This document shows positions 19,032 through 27,314 of a stretch of 64,000 nt of DNA, piece by piece. A program made the translations under genes and the position numbers. Within the stretch, counting starts at the first letter, position 1. Each line of letters opens with the position of its first letter. A model generated the notes under the pieces. The model saw nothing but the letters and a program-made list of their open reading frames with translations. It had not been told where the DNA came from and did not search any database. Source of the DNA: JBNKHH01 sp050290245 (GTDB lineage: Bacteria; Pseudomonadota; Alphaproteobacteria; Rhodobacterales; Rhodobacteraceae); the NCBI GenBank assembly GCA_050290245.1, contig JBNKHH010000033.1:62001-126000 (forward strand), given 5' to 3'.

Positions 19032-19920
19032 GCGCGGAGGCCACACCGGCCCCCAGCTTCCAGCGTTTGTGAATCCAGAACCATTGTTCGGGATGGGCCC
19101 GCGTCATGCGCTCCACTTCGTCGTTATAGGCCTGCATCATGGCTTCCGGCGTGGAATGTTCGATTGGCTCTGAAACATGGATCCGAAAGGACATGCCGTC
19201 GGGTTCGCGAATACCAAAAACAGGAATCAGCAGGCCGTCGCATTTCAACGTCCACTCGGCCGCCGAAAGCGCCGTGTGGGCAGGCTTGCCGAAATAGCTG
19301 AGATCGGGCGCCCGGGTCAACGCGATATCGCATAGAATGCCCGCAACGCCCCCCGCCTTGAGGTGACGTAAAAACGCCATCAAACCGCGCCCATCAGCGG
19401 CGAAGACTGGTTCCGCAATTGCCGAAATGGCTGCCAGATAGTGCTTGTGAAATGCGGGGTTCGCCATCGGCCGGTATAGTGCGGCCATGGGGAAGCCGTC
19501 ACGACTGAGCTTGCCGCGAACCACATCGTAGTTGCCGAAATGGGCCGTCGCGAGGATCACAGGTCGGTCGGTCCCGCGCGTGGCTTCAAGTGCGGCCAGT
19601 CCGGGTCCCTCGATCGGTGTGTCTTTGATATGATCGAGGAAGGCACGGCCCGAATAGATTTCGATCAGCGTACGGCCAACGTTGTCGGCCACGTCACGTA
19701 CAAGATTCCGCCGGTCGTTTTCGGGAAAATCGGGCCAGGCATAGTCCAGATTGCGCCGGATCCGTGCGTTCCAACCTGCCAATGGAGCGACGACCCGCGA
19801 CACCACCCACCCCATGACCGGCACACGCACACGGTACGGCAAAACCAGCGCAAGCCCGAGGATCGCGCGGGCAGCGGCGTTTTGCGCCCAATCCTTCAGT
19901 CCGCTTCGCTGCGCCGCCAT
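19003..19920 (-). CDS. lysophospholipid/lipid A acyltransferase (LpxL/HtrB family)
   Basis: A 305-residue member of the LpxL/HtrB/MsbB family, which adds a secondary acyl chain to lipid A (or makes related lipids) on the inner membrane. The HX4D motif is HFGNYD, with a hydrophobic N-terminal anchor (about 15-40) and a C-terminal EQWFWIHKRW motif typical of the family. The start is the ATG at 19920. It lies 41 nt downstream of the fliG stop on the same strand, so it may be co-transcribed with fliG. Confidence 0.87.
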   Translation of the reverse strand: MAAQRSGLKDWAQNAAARAILGLALVLPYRVRVPVMGWVVSRVVAPLAGWNARIRRNLDYAWPDFPENDRRNLVRDVADNVGRTLIEIYSGRAFLDHIKDTPIEGPGLAALEATRGTDRPVILATAHFGNYDVVRGKLSRDGFPMAALYRPMANPAFHKHYLAAISAIAEPVFAADGRGLMAFLRHLKAGGVAGILCDIALTRAPDLSYFGKPAHTALSAAEWTLKCDGLLIPVFGIREPDGMSFRIHVSEPIEHSTPEAMMQAYNDEVERMTRAHPEQWFWIHKRWKLGAGVASALSAAELPPK

Positions 19921-19961
19921 GCAATATCCAGCCCCAAGAAATCAAGGCCTAGATGGCGCGG

Positions 19962-21017
19962 CTACTCCTCATTTGCAACGAAGAATATTTCGTTGGCGGC
20001 TTCAAGCTCGCGGATGACCGAGACCACACGGATCATGGCGGCCTCGGCATCTGCCTGCGTGGTGTTCGGCCTTTCTTTGGCCTCCTCACGGATATTCTCA
20101 GCCATTCGCTTGGAAATATTGTTCAGGATAAAGTCGACTGCCGCCTGATCGGCGCCAATAGCCACCGCGGCGATAGTCTCAAGGTCGCCCTGTTCGATGC
20201 CGCGCTGGATGCGGGGCACGTCGCGGGGCGCGATGCGTTCTGGAATGTTGGCGAATGTGAAGATCGCCGCGCGCACGTCGTCAGCGAATTCCTTGTCCTC
20301 GTCATCAAGGCCGGTCAACACGTCGTCGCGCACCGACGACGGCGCATAGTTCAGGATCGCGCCAACCCGGCTGACGGGCGCCTCGGAAAAGGCGGTGATC
20401 GGACGCGACTGGAGCTGTTCTGCAAGCGAACTGCCAATCCGGTGCACAACTGCGGGCGACACGCCACCCGTGGTCGAGATGGCATAGGTGATCCTGCGGC
20501 TGAGTTCGCCGGGAAGCTTGCCCAGGAGTTCCGCAGCCCTGGCGACCTTGAGCTTGGACAGGATAACGGCAGCAACCTCTATCGACTCATTCTCGATGAT
20601 CGGAACCAGGCGCTCAAGGTCAGCCTTTTCGACGTCCTCCCAGGGATTTCCCCGATACTGGCTGGGTGCCATCTTGCGCAGGCGTGCCGAAGCGCTTTCG
20701 CTGATCACCCCTTCCAACAAGCCGAGTGCACCATCGACCCCGGTCGGAAATGACAGGCAGATGCTTTCGATGGCATCGGCAAATTCGTCAGCGACGGCGG
20801 CGACCGTTTCCTGGTCGACCGGCGCCATCCGCGCAAGCTGGATTGCGAGTTCGGTCTGTTTGCGTTCGGACAGGGATGTCAGTGCTGGCACCGCACCATG
20901 GGACAACAGCAGGCGCACCACGATGGCCGCCTTTTCCCGCGGCGTCAGCTTCGGCCTTGGGGGATCCAAAGCCGGCAATGTACCAAGAATGTCTTCCATG
21001 TTCGCGTCGAGCGGCAT
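19962..21017 (-). CDS. fliG: flagellar motor switch protein FliG
   Basis: FliG is part of the cytoplasmic C-ring and transmits stator torque. The 351-residue product has the FliG N, middle and C domains: LTPREKAAIVVRLLLSHG (N), then a middle domain, then the charged C-terminal torque region (ISKRMAENIREEAK). It ends with a conserved VIRELEAANEI segment. The start could be M at 21017 or 20999; no clear ribosome-binding site decides between them. No other flagellar gene is in the window, so fliG stands apart from its usual cluster. Confidence 0.85.
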   Translation of the reverse strand: MPLDANMEDILGTLPALDPPRPKLTPREKAAIVVRLLLSHGAVPALTSLSERKQTELAIQLARMAPVDQETVAAVADEFADAIESICLSFPTGVDGALGLLEGVISESASARLRKMAPSQYRGNPWEDVEKADLERLVPIIENESIEVAAVILSKLKVARAAELLGKLPGELSRRITYAISTTGGVSPAVVHRIGSSLAEQLQSRPITAFSEAPVSRVGAILNYAPSSVRDDVLTGLDDEDKEFADDVRAAIFTFANIPERIAPRDVPRIQRGIEQGDLETIAAVAIGADQAAVDFILNNISKRMAENIREEAKERPNTTQADAEAAMIRVVSVIRELEAANEIFFVANEE

Positions 21018-21087
21018 CCGCTGCACCAGAGTTCTTGTATTGTTCTACAAGGTGCCAGGTAAAAAAATTCCTACAAATCGGATGACC

Positions 21088-21119
21088 AAAAAAAAACGGC
21101 CCCTCCGGCGAAGGGGCCG
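21088..21119 (-). terminator. rho-independent terminator of the purB-side operon
   Basis: An 8-bp stem (21097-21104 with 21112-21119) is followed on the minus strand by nine T residues. It lies just after the small secreted peptide gene and before fliG. Confidence 0.88.
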
Positions 21120-21143
21120 CGAAGATCGAGGGAAGTCTAAAAA

Positions 21144-21302
21144 TCAGCCGGTTGGCGTGATGCAGGTCTTTGTCTCGGGATCAAAGTTCTGCCCCTGGGG
21201 GCAAGACATCGTCACCTTTTCATGACCGCCGTAGCATTCGGCCAGCGCCGCGGCCGGCAAACTGCCGACAACCAGTACCGCGAGAAGCACTTTCGCTTTC
21301 AT
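21144..21302 (-). CDS. small secreted cysteine-containing peptide
   Basis: A 52-residue protein with a clear signal peptide (MKAKVLLAVLVVGSLPAAALA) and a mature part of about 31 residues with three Cys (ECYGG, MSCPQG, KTCITPTG). The spacing recalls the short chitin-binding (CBM14-like) pattern, but it is too short to assign. GAGGAG lies 8 nt upstream of the ATG. It lies downstream of purB on the same strand with a strong terminator after it; similar small peptides next to purB are, as far as I recall, common in roseobacters. Confidence 0.72.
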   Translation of the reverse strand: MKAKVLLAVLVVGSLPAAALAECYGGHEKVTMSCPQGQNFDPETKTCITPTG

Positions 21303-21380
21303 GTGATTTCTCCTCAGTCGGACGAATGCCTGCAATGATAGCATCAGCCCGCCCGATCCGTCCTCACGGTTTCGTGAACG

Positions 21381-22685
21381 TCACGCGCCGAAGACGCGTT
21401 TGAAAATCGTGTCGACGTTCTTGGTATGATAGCCCATGTCGAATTTTTCGTTGATCCCCTCTTCGCCCAAGGCGGCGACGACATCGGGATCGGCCAGAAG
21501 CTGCTCGCGGAAATCCACGCGATCTTCCCAGACTTTCAGGGCGTTGCGCTGAACCATGGCATAGGCGTCTTCGCGAGACACACCGGCTTGCGTCAGGGCC
21601 AGTAGCACGCGCTGGCTCATCACGAGACCGGGGAACTTGTTCATGTTCTCCAGCATGTTCTCAGGGAAAATCAGCATCTTGTCGATCACGCCCGTCAGCC
21701 GGTTCAGAGCAAAGTCCAGCGTGATGGTCGCATCGGGGGCGATGCCGCGCTCGACGGAGCTGTGCGAGATATCGCGCTCATGCCAAAGGGCGACGTTTTC
21801 CAACGCCGGAACAACGGTCATCCGCACAAGCCGTGCGAGGCCAGTCAGGTTTTCCGTCAGAACCGGGTTCTTTTTGTGCGGCATAGCCGACGACCCCTTC
21901 TGTCCCATCGAGAAGAATTCGGCCCCCTCAAGCACTTCGGTACGCTGCATGTGGCGGATTTCGATCGCGACGTTCTCGATCGACGAGGCGATAACACCGA
22001 GGGTGGCAAAGAACATAGCGTGGCGATCGCGCGGAATGACCTGGGTCGAGATCGGCTCGGGTTTCAGGCCGAGCTTGGCGCAGACATGCTCTTCCACGGC
22101 GGGATCAATATTGGCGAAGGTGCCGACGGCGCCCGAGATGGCCCCGGTTGCGATTTCTTCGCGGGCGGCGGCCAGACGGGCCTTGTTGCGGTCCATCTCG
22201 GCATAGAACCGGGCAAAGGTCAGCCCCATGGTGGTCGGCTCGGCGTGGATGCCGTGGCTGCGCCCGACACGGACGGTGTCCTTGTGCTCAAAAGCGCGTT
22301 TCTTCAATGCTGCCAAGAGCGCGTCCATATCTTCCAGGAGGATATCGGCGGCGCGGGTGAGTTGAACGTTCAGACAGGTGTCCAGCACGTCTGACGAAGT
22401 CATGCCCTGATGAACGAACCGCGCCTCTTCGGAGCCAACATGCTCGGCCAGGTGGGTAAGAAAGGCGATAACGTCATGCTTTGTGACCGCTTCGATCTCG
22501 TCGATGCGGGCGACGTCGAATTCGACGTCCTTTGCTTTCCAGACCGCCTCGGCGTTCTCACGCGGGATCACCCCCAGATCGGCCATGGCATCGCAGGCGT
22601 GGGCTTCGATTTCATACCAGATTTTGAACTTGGTTTCCGGCGACCAGATGGACACCATGGGAGCGCGGGCATATCTCGGGATCAT
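21381..22685 (-). CDS. purB: adenylosuccinate lyase
   Basis: PurB catalyses two steps of purine synthesis: SAICAR to AICAR plus fumarate, and adenylosuccinate to AMP plus fumarate. The 434-residue protein has the fumarase/aspartase superfamily signature GSSAMPHKKNP and the HGIHAEPTTMGL segment containing the catalytic His. I used MIPRYARAPM as the start, which is the family norm; the in-frame extension to 22838 overlaps the divergent gene. It is divergent from the DUF6314 gene over 66 bp. Confidence 0.96.
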   Translation of the reverse strand: MIPRYARAPMVSIWSPETKFKIWYEIEAHACDAMADLGVIPRENAEAVWKAKDVEFDVARIDEIEAVTKHDVIAFLTHLAEHVGSEEARFVHQGMTSSDVLDTCLNVQLTRAADILLEDMDALLAALKKRAFEHKDTVRVGRSHGIHAEPTTMGLTFARFYAEMDRNKARLAAAREEIATGAISGAVGTFANIDPAVEEHVCAKLGLKPEPISTQVIPRDRHAMFFATLGVIASSIENVAIEIRHMQRTEVLEGAEFFSMGQKGSSAMPHKKNPVLTENLTGLARLVRMTVVPALENVALWHERDISHSSVERGIAPDATITLDFALNRLTGVIDKMLIFPENMLENMNKFPGLVMSQRVLLALTQAGVSREDAYAMVQRNALKVWEDRVDFREQLLADPDVVAALGEEGINEKFDMGYHTKNVDTIFKRVFGA

Positions 22686-22751
22686 TCTTGGGGCCTTTCG
22701 TCTGTCGGTCCCGGCTTTAGACTGCTGCCGCGCAGAGAACAAGGAGGCGAA

Positions 22752-23174
22752 ATGCCCGGGCTGAGTTCGCTTGCCGCACTGGAAGGGTGCTGGTCGCTGA
22801 CCCGCCAGATCGTCCACGGCGACGGCCGCGTCGATCATTTCGACGGCGAGGTGCTGTTTCAGCGCTCGGGCGCGCGGATGATCCAGAACGAAAGCGGTGT
22901 GCTACGGGTCGGCAACCAGACGTTCCAGGGCCAGAGGCAGTATATCTGGGACCACTCCGACGGGCTGCTGCGCGTCTTTTTCGACGATATGCGCCCCTTT
23001 CACACGGTTGCCCTGGGGCTTGATCGGGTCGAGACCACTCATTTGTGCGACCCGGACCGGTACAATGTCGTCTATGACTTTCACGACTGGCCAAACTGGA
23101 CCTCGACCTGGACTGTTGAAGGGCCCCGGAAGGACTATGTCATGACCAGCCACATGCGCCCTGTCCGTACCTGA
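22752..23174 (+). CDS. DUF6314 family protein
   Basis: A 140-residue protein that starts at the ATG 4 nt after AAGGAGGC. It resembles DUF6314: LEGCWSLTRQIVH at the start, a repeated beta pattern and GLDRVETTHLCDPDRYNVVYDF in the second half, suggesting a small beta-barrel of the lipocalin type. No enzymatic motif is seen and the function is unknown. Similarly placed genes next to purB occur in Rhodobacterales. Confidence 0.75.
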   Translation: MPGLSSLAALEGCWSLTRQIVHGDGRVDHFDGEVLFQRSGARMIQNESGVLRVGNQTFQGQRQYIWDHSDGLLRVFFDDMRPFHTVALGLDRVETTHLCDPDRYNVVYDFHDWPNWTSTWTVEGPRKDYVMTSHMRPVRT

Positions 23175-23256
23175 GAGATTCCAGTCCATCTTGCGTGCGC
23201 AGCATCCGTTGTGCATAAGCTGAGGCAGAACACAAAGAGGAAGAGGGATCACCCAG

Positions 23257-23865
23257 ATGACCACACTCGCCACACGTCCGGTTCTGACGGACATCTTCAT
23301 GAACGGGACGGACAGCCAGATCTGGACAAAACGCCTCGTTCTCCTGGTGGCCGGCATCGCCGCCATGTGGATTTCGGCCAAAACCCAGATCGCGACGGTG
23401 CCGGTGCCCGTCACTTTGCAGATGCTGGTCGTCATGGTGATCGGCGCCGCCTACGGCCCGCGCCTTGCTGCAGCCACTATTGCAGGCTACCTCGCCCTTG
23501 GCATCCAGGGCATGCCCGTCTTTGCCGGAACGCCGGAAAAGGGCATCGGTCTCGCCTATGTGATGGGCCCGACCGGCGGTTACCTGCTTGGCTTTCTGAT
23601 CGCGGCTTACACCGTCGGCCTCTTGGCCCGCGCGGGCTGGGATCGCTCACCGGTTTCGATGCTGGGTGCAATGGCCGTCGGTCTGATCTGCGTCTACGTC
23701 CCCGGCGTTGTCTGGCTCTGCTCGGCCTTCGGCGCCGGTGCAGGCTGGGAGAACTGGTATGCCTGGGGCGTCAAAACCTTCATCTGGGTCGACGCGCTGA
23801 AACTGGTCGTTGCCGTCATCGCCTTTCCGACCATCTGGAAAATGGTTGGCAACGCCCGCGTCTGA
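23257..23865 (+). CDS. bioY: biotin transporter BioY
   Basis: BioY is the substrate-binding membrane S component of the ECF-type biotin transporter. The 202-residue protein has about six membrane spans, VPVPVTLQMLVV near the first spans and the GPTGGYLLGF motif, both typical of BioY. No bioM or bioN is adjacent, so it may act alone or with distant partners. I could not find a BioR-type box upstream. A rho-independent terminator follows. Confidence 0.92.
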   Translation: MTTLATRPVLTDIFMNGTDSQIWTKRLVLLVAGIAAMWISAKTQIATVPVPVTLQMLVVMVIGAAYGPRLAAATIAGYLALGIQGMPVFAGTPEKGIGLAYVMGPTGGYLLGFLIAAYTVGLLARAGWDRSPVSMLGAMAVGLICVYVPGVVWLCSAFGAGAGWENWYAWGVKTFIWVDALKLVVAVIAFPTIWKMVGNARV

Positions 23866-23893
23866 CGCGACGCCAAAAACTGTCGAAAACAAC

Positions 23894-23928
23894 AATCGCG
23901 GTCCCATTCCGGGCCGCGATTTCTTTTT
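23894..23928 (+). terminator. bioY terminator
   Basis: An 8-bp stem (23894-23901 with 23914-23921, half AATCGCGG) is followed by TCTTTTT. Confidence 0.85.
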
Positions 23929-23943
23929 AGGAACAGCGGCTTC

Positions 23944-24600
23944 TTAGCGCAGGTTGATGCGCAGGGCCGCAGCCCCCGCAAAGGGTAGAATTGCCAGGCT
24001 GCCCAACGTGATCAAAGCGACCAGCAAGATCGGCGTGGTCGCTTCTTGCCCTTCCGCCGCGCGCCTGACCGCATCCGCGCCAAAGATCAGCGTCGGCACA
24101 TAAAGCGGCAATACAAGAAGCGACAGCAACAACCCGCCGCGCTTCAGCCCCACCGTCAGCGCGGCTCCGAAAGCGCCGATGATGGACAAGGCAGGCGTGC
24201 CCAGAAGAAGGCTTAGCATCAGCGTCAAGTAGGCCGGTTCGGGCAGGTGCAGCAGCAGGGCAAAGACCGGGGCCGCCAGCGTGAGCGGCAGGCCCGTGGT
24301 CAACCAGTGTGCCACCGCCTTCACCGCCACCAGAGCCTCCATCGGCAGGGGCGCGGTCGCCAGAAGTTCAAGCGAGCCATCCTCGAAATCCGTCGCGAAA
24401 ATACGATCCAGCGACAACAGGCAGGCAAGCAGCGCGCCGATCCAAAGGATGCCGGGTGCGATGGCCCCAAGGATGTCAGATCCCGGTCCGACGCCGAACG
24501 GCACCAGAACGCAGACGATGAGGAAAAAGGCGAGCGCCAGCCCAAAGCCACCGCCAGCACGGACGGCAAGTTTCAGATCGCGTGTCAGAAGCCGGATCAC
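23944..24600 (-). CDS. ccmB: haem exporter permease CcmB
   Basis: CcmB is the ABC permease of the CcmABCD complex that acts on haem-loaded CcmE during cytochrome c maturation. The 218-residue product has six hydrophobic spans; FEDGSLELLATAPLPMEALV is a recognisable CcmB segment. Its ATG overlaps the ccmA stop by 4 nt. It is the last gene of its operon here; ccmC, normally next, is 10 kb away on the other strand. Confidence 0.93.
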   Translation of the reverse strand: MIRLLTRDLKLAVRAGGGFGLALAFFLIVCVLVPFGVGPGSDILGAIAPGILWIGALLACLLSLDRIFATDFEDGSLELLATAPLPMEALVAVKAVAHWLTTGLPLTLAAPVFALLLHLPEPAYLTLMLSLLLGTPALSIIGAFGAALTVGLKRGGLLLSLLVLPLYVPTLIFGADAVRRAAEGQEATTPILLVALITLGSLAILPFAGAAALRINLR

Positions 24601-25214
24601 AGAAACGCCTCGTCAAATGCCTGCGTCGTCGCGGCCTTGGGTTTGAAACGTGAGACGTCGATCACTTCAGCCTCCAGACCAAGGTCGATATGGGTGGCCA
24701 TCAGTGCCGCGCCGCCACTGGCCAGATGTCCCCGGACCGCTTCGGCAAACAGGGCCGTCGAGGCCTGGTCCAGTGAAACGGTCGGTTCGTCCAGGGCCCA
24801 GACTGCGCGGCCCGTCACCAGCAAGCGTGCAAGGCCCAATCGGCGCTTCTGGCCTGCTGAAAGCGCCTGCGCGCGGCGTGTGCGCAGTTCGACCAGATCA
24901 AAGGCGGTCAGGGCAGTGCCAATATCCGAAGTCCCAAACAGCGCGGCCCAGAACTCAAGGTTCTCGGCAACGCTCAGCGTCCCTTTTAACCCGTCGGCAT
25001 GGGCGGCATAGGCAATGCTGTCAGGTTCCGCCTCGATCACGCCCGCGGCCGGCGGTTGCAGCCCGGCGATGGTCCTCAAAAGCGTCGTCTTGCCCGAGCC
25101 GTTCGGCCCGCGCAGGACCTTGGCCTGGCCGGCCTGCAATTCCAGGCTAAGACCATCCAGAACGATCAGCCCGCCGCGTTCGCAGGCCAGGTCCGTCAGG
25201 CGTAGAAGCGCCAT
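24597..25214 (-). CDS. ccmA: haem exporter ATP-binding protein CcmA
   Basis: CcmA is the ATPase of the CcmABCD complex. The 205-residue protein has Walker A GPNGSGKTT, a signature-like LSAGQKRRLGLARLL and Walker B WALDEPTVSLD. I used the ATG at 25214 (MALLRLTD); a GTG at 25223 would overlap the upstream stop. It lies 5 nt after the Mth938-like gene and overlaps ccmB by 4 nt. Confidence 0.93.
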   Translation of the reverse strand: MALLRLTDLACERGGLIVLDGLSLELQAGQAKVLRGPNGSGKTTLLRTIAGLQPPAAGVIEAEPDSIAYAAHADGLKGTLSVAENLEFWAALFGTSDIGTALTAFDLVELRTRRAQALSAGQKRRLGLARLLVTGRAVWALDEPTVSLDQASTALFAEAVRGHLASGGAALMATHIDLGLEAEVIDVSRFKPKAATTQAFDEAFL

Positions 25215-25219
25215 CGCAT

Positions 25220-25573
25220 TCACACCGGCAGCAGGGCCAGGGCAATCCGCCGCCCCTCTCCAAGCAGAACGTTGTAGGTTCGGCAGGCCTGGGCCGAGGC
25301 CATGATCTCAACTCCGAGGCCCGCGCCTTCCAGGCGATTGCGCAAGTCAGCCGGGATGTGGGCGATTTCCGGTCCGGTTCCAATGAGGATGACATCGGCC
25401 GCATCAGTTGCCTTGAGGAGCGTCTCGGCGTCATGGAACCCGCCCCAGCCTGTCACCTCGCCCCCGAGAACCGCGAGCGGCGCTTCGTGCACCTGTCCGC
25501 CGATGCGAAAAAACCCCTCGCCATAGCCGTCGATGGGCTGGGCGTCCGAATAGGTAACTTCGTTCAACTGCAT
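25220..25573 (-). CDS. Mth938-like domain protein
   Basis: A 117-residue protein of the Mth938/NDUFAF3-like fold, with YGEGFFRIGGQ and LIGTGPEIAHIPADLR, the latter a conserved pattern of the family. Bacterial members have no firmly known role; the mitochondrial relative NDUFAF3 assists complex I assembly. The start MQLNEVTYSD has GGAAAG 8 nt upstream. It sits between the TSUP permease and ccmA in a tight operon. Confidence 0.85.
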   Translation of the reverse strand: MQLNEVTYSDAQPIDGYGEGFFRIGGQVHEAPLAVLGGEVTGWGGFHDAETLLKATDAADVILIGTGPEIAHIPADLRNRLEGAGLGVEIMASAQACRTYNVLLGEGRRIALALLPV

Positions 25574-25590
25574 GGCCGTCTTTCCAACAT

Positions 25591-26343
25591 TCAATCCCAG
25601 ATCGGCAGGCCGACCACGGCGGACCCGGCGATGATCGCATAGGCTACCCGGCGATACCCTACCTCGGCCTCGGGGCGGAACAGAAGAGCGCCCACCCAGT
25701 TTCCCGCCATATAGGGTGGGATCAGCAACGCTCCCAGCACCAACGCCGAGTGTACGAGATAGCCTTTCCAGCCAATCACCGCCAGCATCAACACATCGGC
25801 CAGTATGAGGTAGAGCATCAAGTTGGCCCGCACCACCGGCGCCGGAAGGGTAGACGCGAGGTAGAGCATGATGACCGGCGGACCCGGCAGACCGACGAAC
25901 CCGCCAAGAAAACCGCCGAGCGCGCCAGCGGCATAGACCAGTGGCGCCGTCAGCCGGCCCGGATAGCGAAAGCCGCTGGCCAGAAGCACCAGCAACACCA
26001 GGGCGATCAGAGAAACACCCCAGCGAAACCCCTCGGGCGTGACCAGAGTGAGAACCCAGACCCCCATCGGCACAGCGAAAAGCGCCCCAAGCCCAAGGCG
26101 AACCACGTCCCGTGAATCGCCCTCACGAAAGGCCCTTGGCACATGGATCAGGGGCCCGACCAGGTCCTTTACGATCAGAGTCGTCAGGGCCTCGAAAGGG
26201 GTTAGGAACAGGCCTGCGACGGGCAAATAGACCATGGCGGTGCCAAACCCGGTAAAGCCCCGCACGATTCCGCCGGCAAAAGCTGCCAGAACCACCAGCC
26301 AGACGCCTTCACGCGTGAAGACATCGGACAGGATGTCAGGCAT
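25591..26343 (-). CDS. TSUP family permease (TauE/SafE type)
   Basis: The 250-residue protein has about eight hydrophobic spans and the TauE/SafE features GGIVRGFTGFG near the N-terminus and GGFVGLPGPPVI in the second half. Family members export sulfite, sulfonates or related anions; the substrate here is unknown. The ATG overlaps the end of secF by 8 nt, so it is part of the sec operon. A longer frame to 26412 is possible but overlaps secF. Confidence 0.88.
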   Translation of the reverse strand: MPDILSDVFTREGVWLVVLAAFAGGIVRGFTGFGTAMVYLPVAGLFLTPFEALTTLIVKDLVGPLIHVPRAFREGDSRDVVRLGLGALFAVPMGVWVLTLVTPEGFRWGVSLIALVLLVLLASGFRYPGRLTAPLVYAAGALGGFLGGFVGLPGPPVIMLYLASTLPAPVVRANLMLYLILADVLMLAVIGWKGYLVHSALVLGALLIPPYMAGNWVGALLFRPEAEVGYRRVAYAIIAGSAVVGLPIWD

Positions 26344-27310
26344 CAATATTGGCGAACTGCGTTCCCGCTCCACCGCCATCCGTGGGCTTGGACCAGTCGC
26401 GTTTGACTCCAAGCATGAGGACTACATTTTTGGCGACATAGACCGAGGAATAGGTACCGACGACCACGCCCCAGGAGATCGCGAAGACAAAGCCGCGGAT
26501 GACGTCACCTCCAAAGATCAACAAGGCGATAAGAGCCAGAAGGGTCGTGCCCGAAGTCATCAGGGTCCGGCTCAGTGTCTCGTTTACCGATTTGTTCATG
26601 ACATCTTGCAGCGGCGTTGTCTTGTACTTGCGCAGGTTTTCCCTGAGCCGGTCAAAAATCACGACGGTGTCGTTGATCGAATAGCCGACGATGGTCAGCA
26701 AGGCCGCTATTGTGGACAGATCGAAACGCATCTGGAGAACACTGAATATTCCGATCGTCAGGATTACGTCGTGGAACAGTGCCGCGACCGCGCCGACAGA
26801 AAACTGCCATTCGAACCTAAGCCAGATATAGACCAGGATCGCCGCAAGGGCGGCCAGAACCGCCCACATCGCCGTCTGAATCAATTCGCCAGAAACCTTC
26901 GGGCCCACGCTTTCGACTGACGAGAAGGTGATCGTGGGATCAATTCCGGCCAATACGGCCCGGACCCGGTCGACCGTGTCCCCGGCCACACTTTCCTGGC
27001 CGTCCTGGGCCTGGATGCGGATCATCGTCACGTTCTGATCGTCGCGGAAGTTCGGATCGAACACTTCGATCACCGAGACTTCTCCCAACTCCAGGGTCTC
27101 GACCGCCGAGCGATAGGCGCCGACGTCGACGGGCTGGACGGCCTCGGTGCGGATGGTCGTGCCTCCGCGGAAATCGATGCCAAAGTTCAGCCCCATCACC
27201 ATCCAAAGGATGATCGAGGCAACAATGGCGACCATCGAGATACCGAACGTCAGCGTGCGGTATTTGAAGAAATCCCAGTTGGTTTCCTGGGGGACAAGTC
27301 TCAGCCGCAT
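26336..27310 (-). CDS. secF: protein translocase subunit SecF
   Basis: SecF works with SecD as a proton-driven motor that pulls proteins across the membrane after SecA. The 324-residue RND-type protein has an N-terminal span, FGIDFRGGT (P1 motif) and a six-span core with GYSINDTVVIFDRLREN, all typical. It starts 4 nt after secD. Confidence 0.96.
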   Translation of the reverse strand: MRLRLVPQETNWDFFKYRTLTFGISMVAIVASIILWMVMGLNFGIDFRGGTTIRTEAVQPVDVGAYRSAVETLELGEVSVIEVFDPNFRDDQNVTMIRIQAQDGQESVAGDTVDRVRAVLAGIDPTITFSSVESVGPKVSGELIQTAMWAVLAALAAILVYIWLRFEWQFSVGAVAALFHDVILTIGIFSVLQMRFDLSTIAALLTIVGYSINDTVVIFDRLRENLRKYKTTPLQDVMNKSVNETLSRTLMTSGTTLLALIALLIFGGDVIRGFVFAISWGVVVGTYSSVYVAKNVVLMLGVKRDWSKPTDGGGAGTQFANIDA

Positions 27311-27314
27311 GTCA

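Noticed and set aside
23175..23256. A BioR operator upstream of bioY.
   Set aside because: No sequence close to the TTATnnATAA-type box is present in the 82-nt gap.
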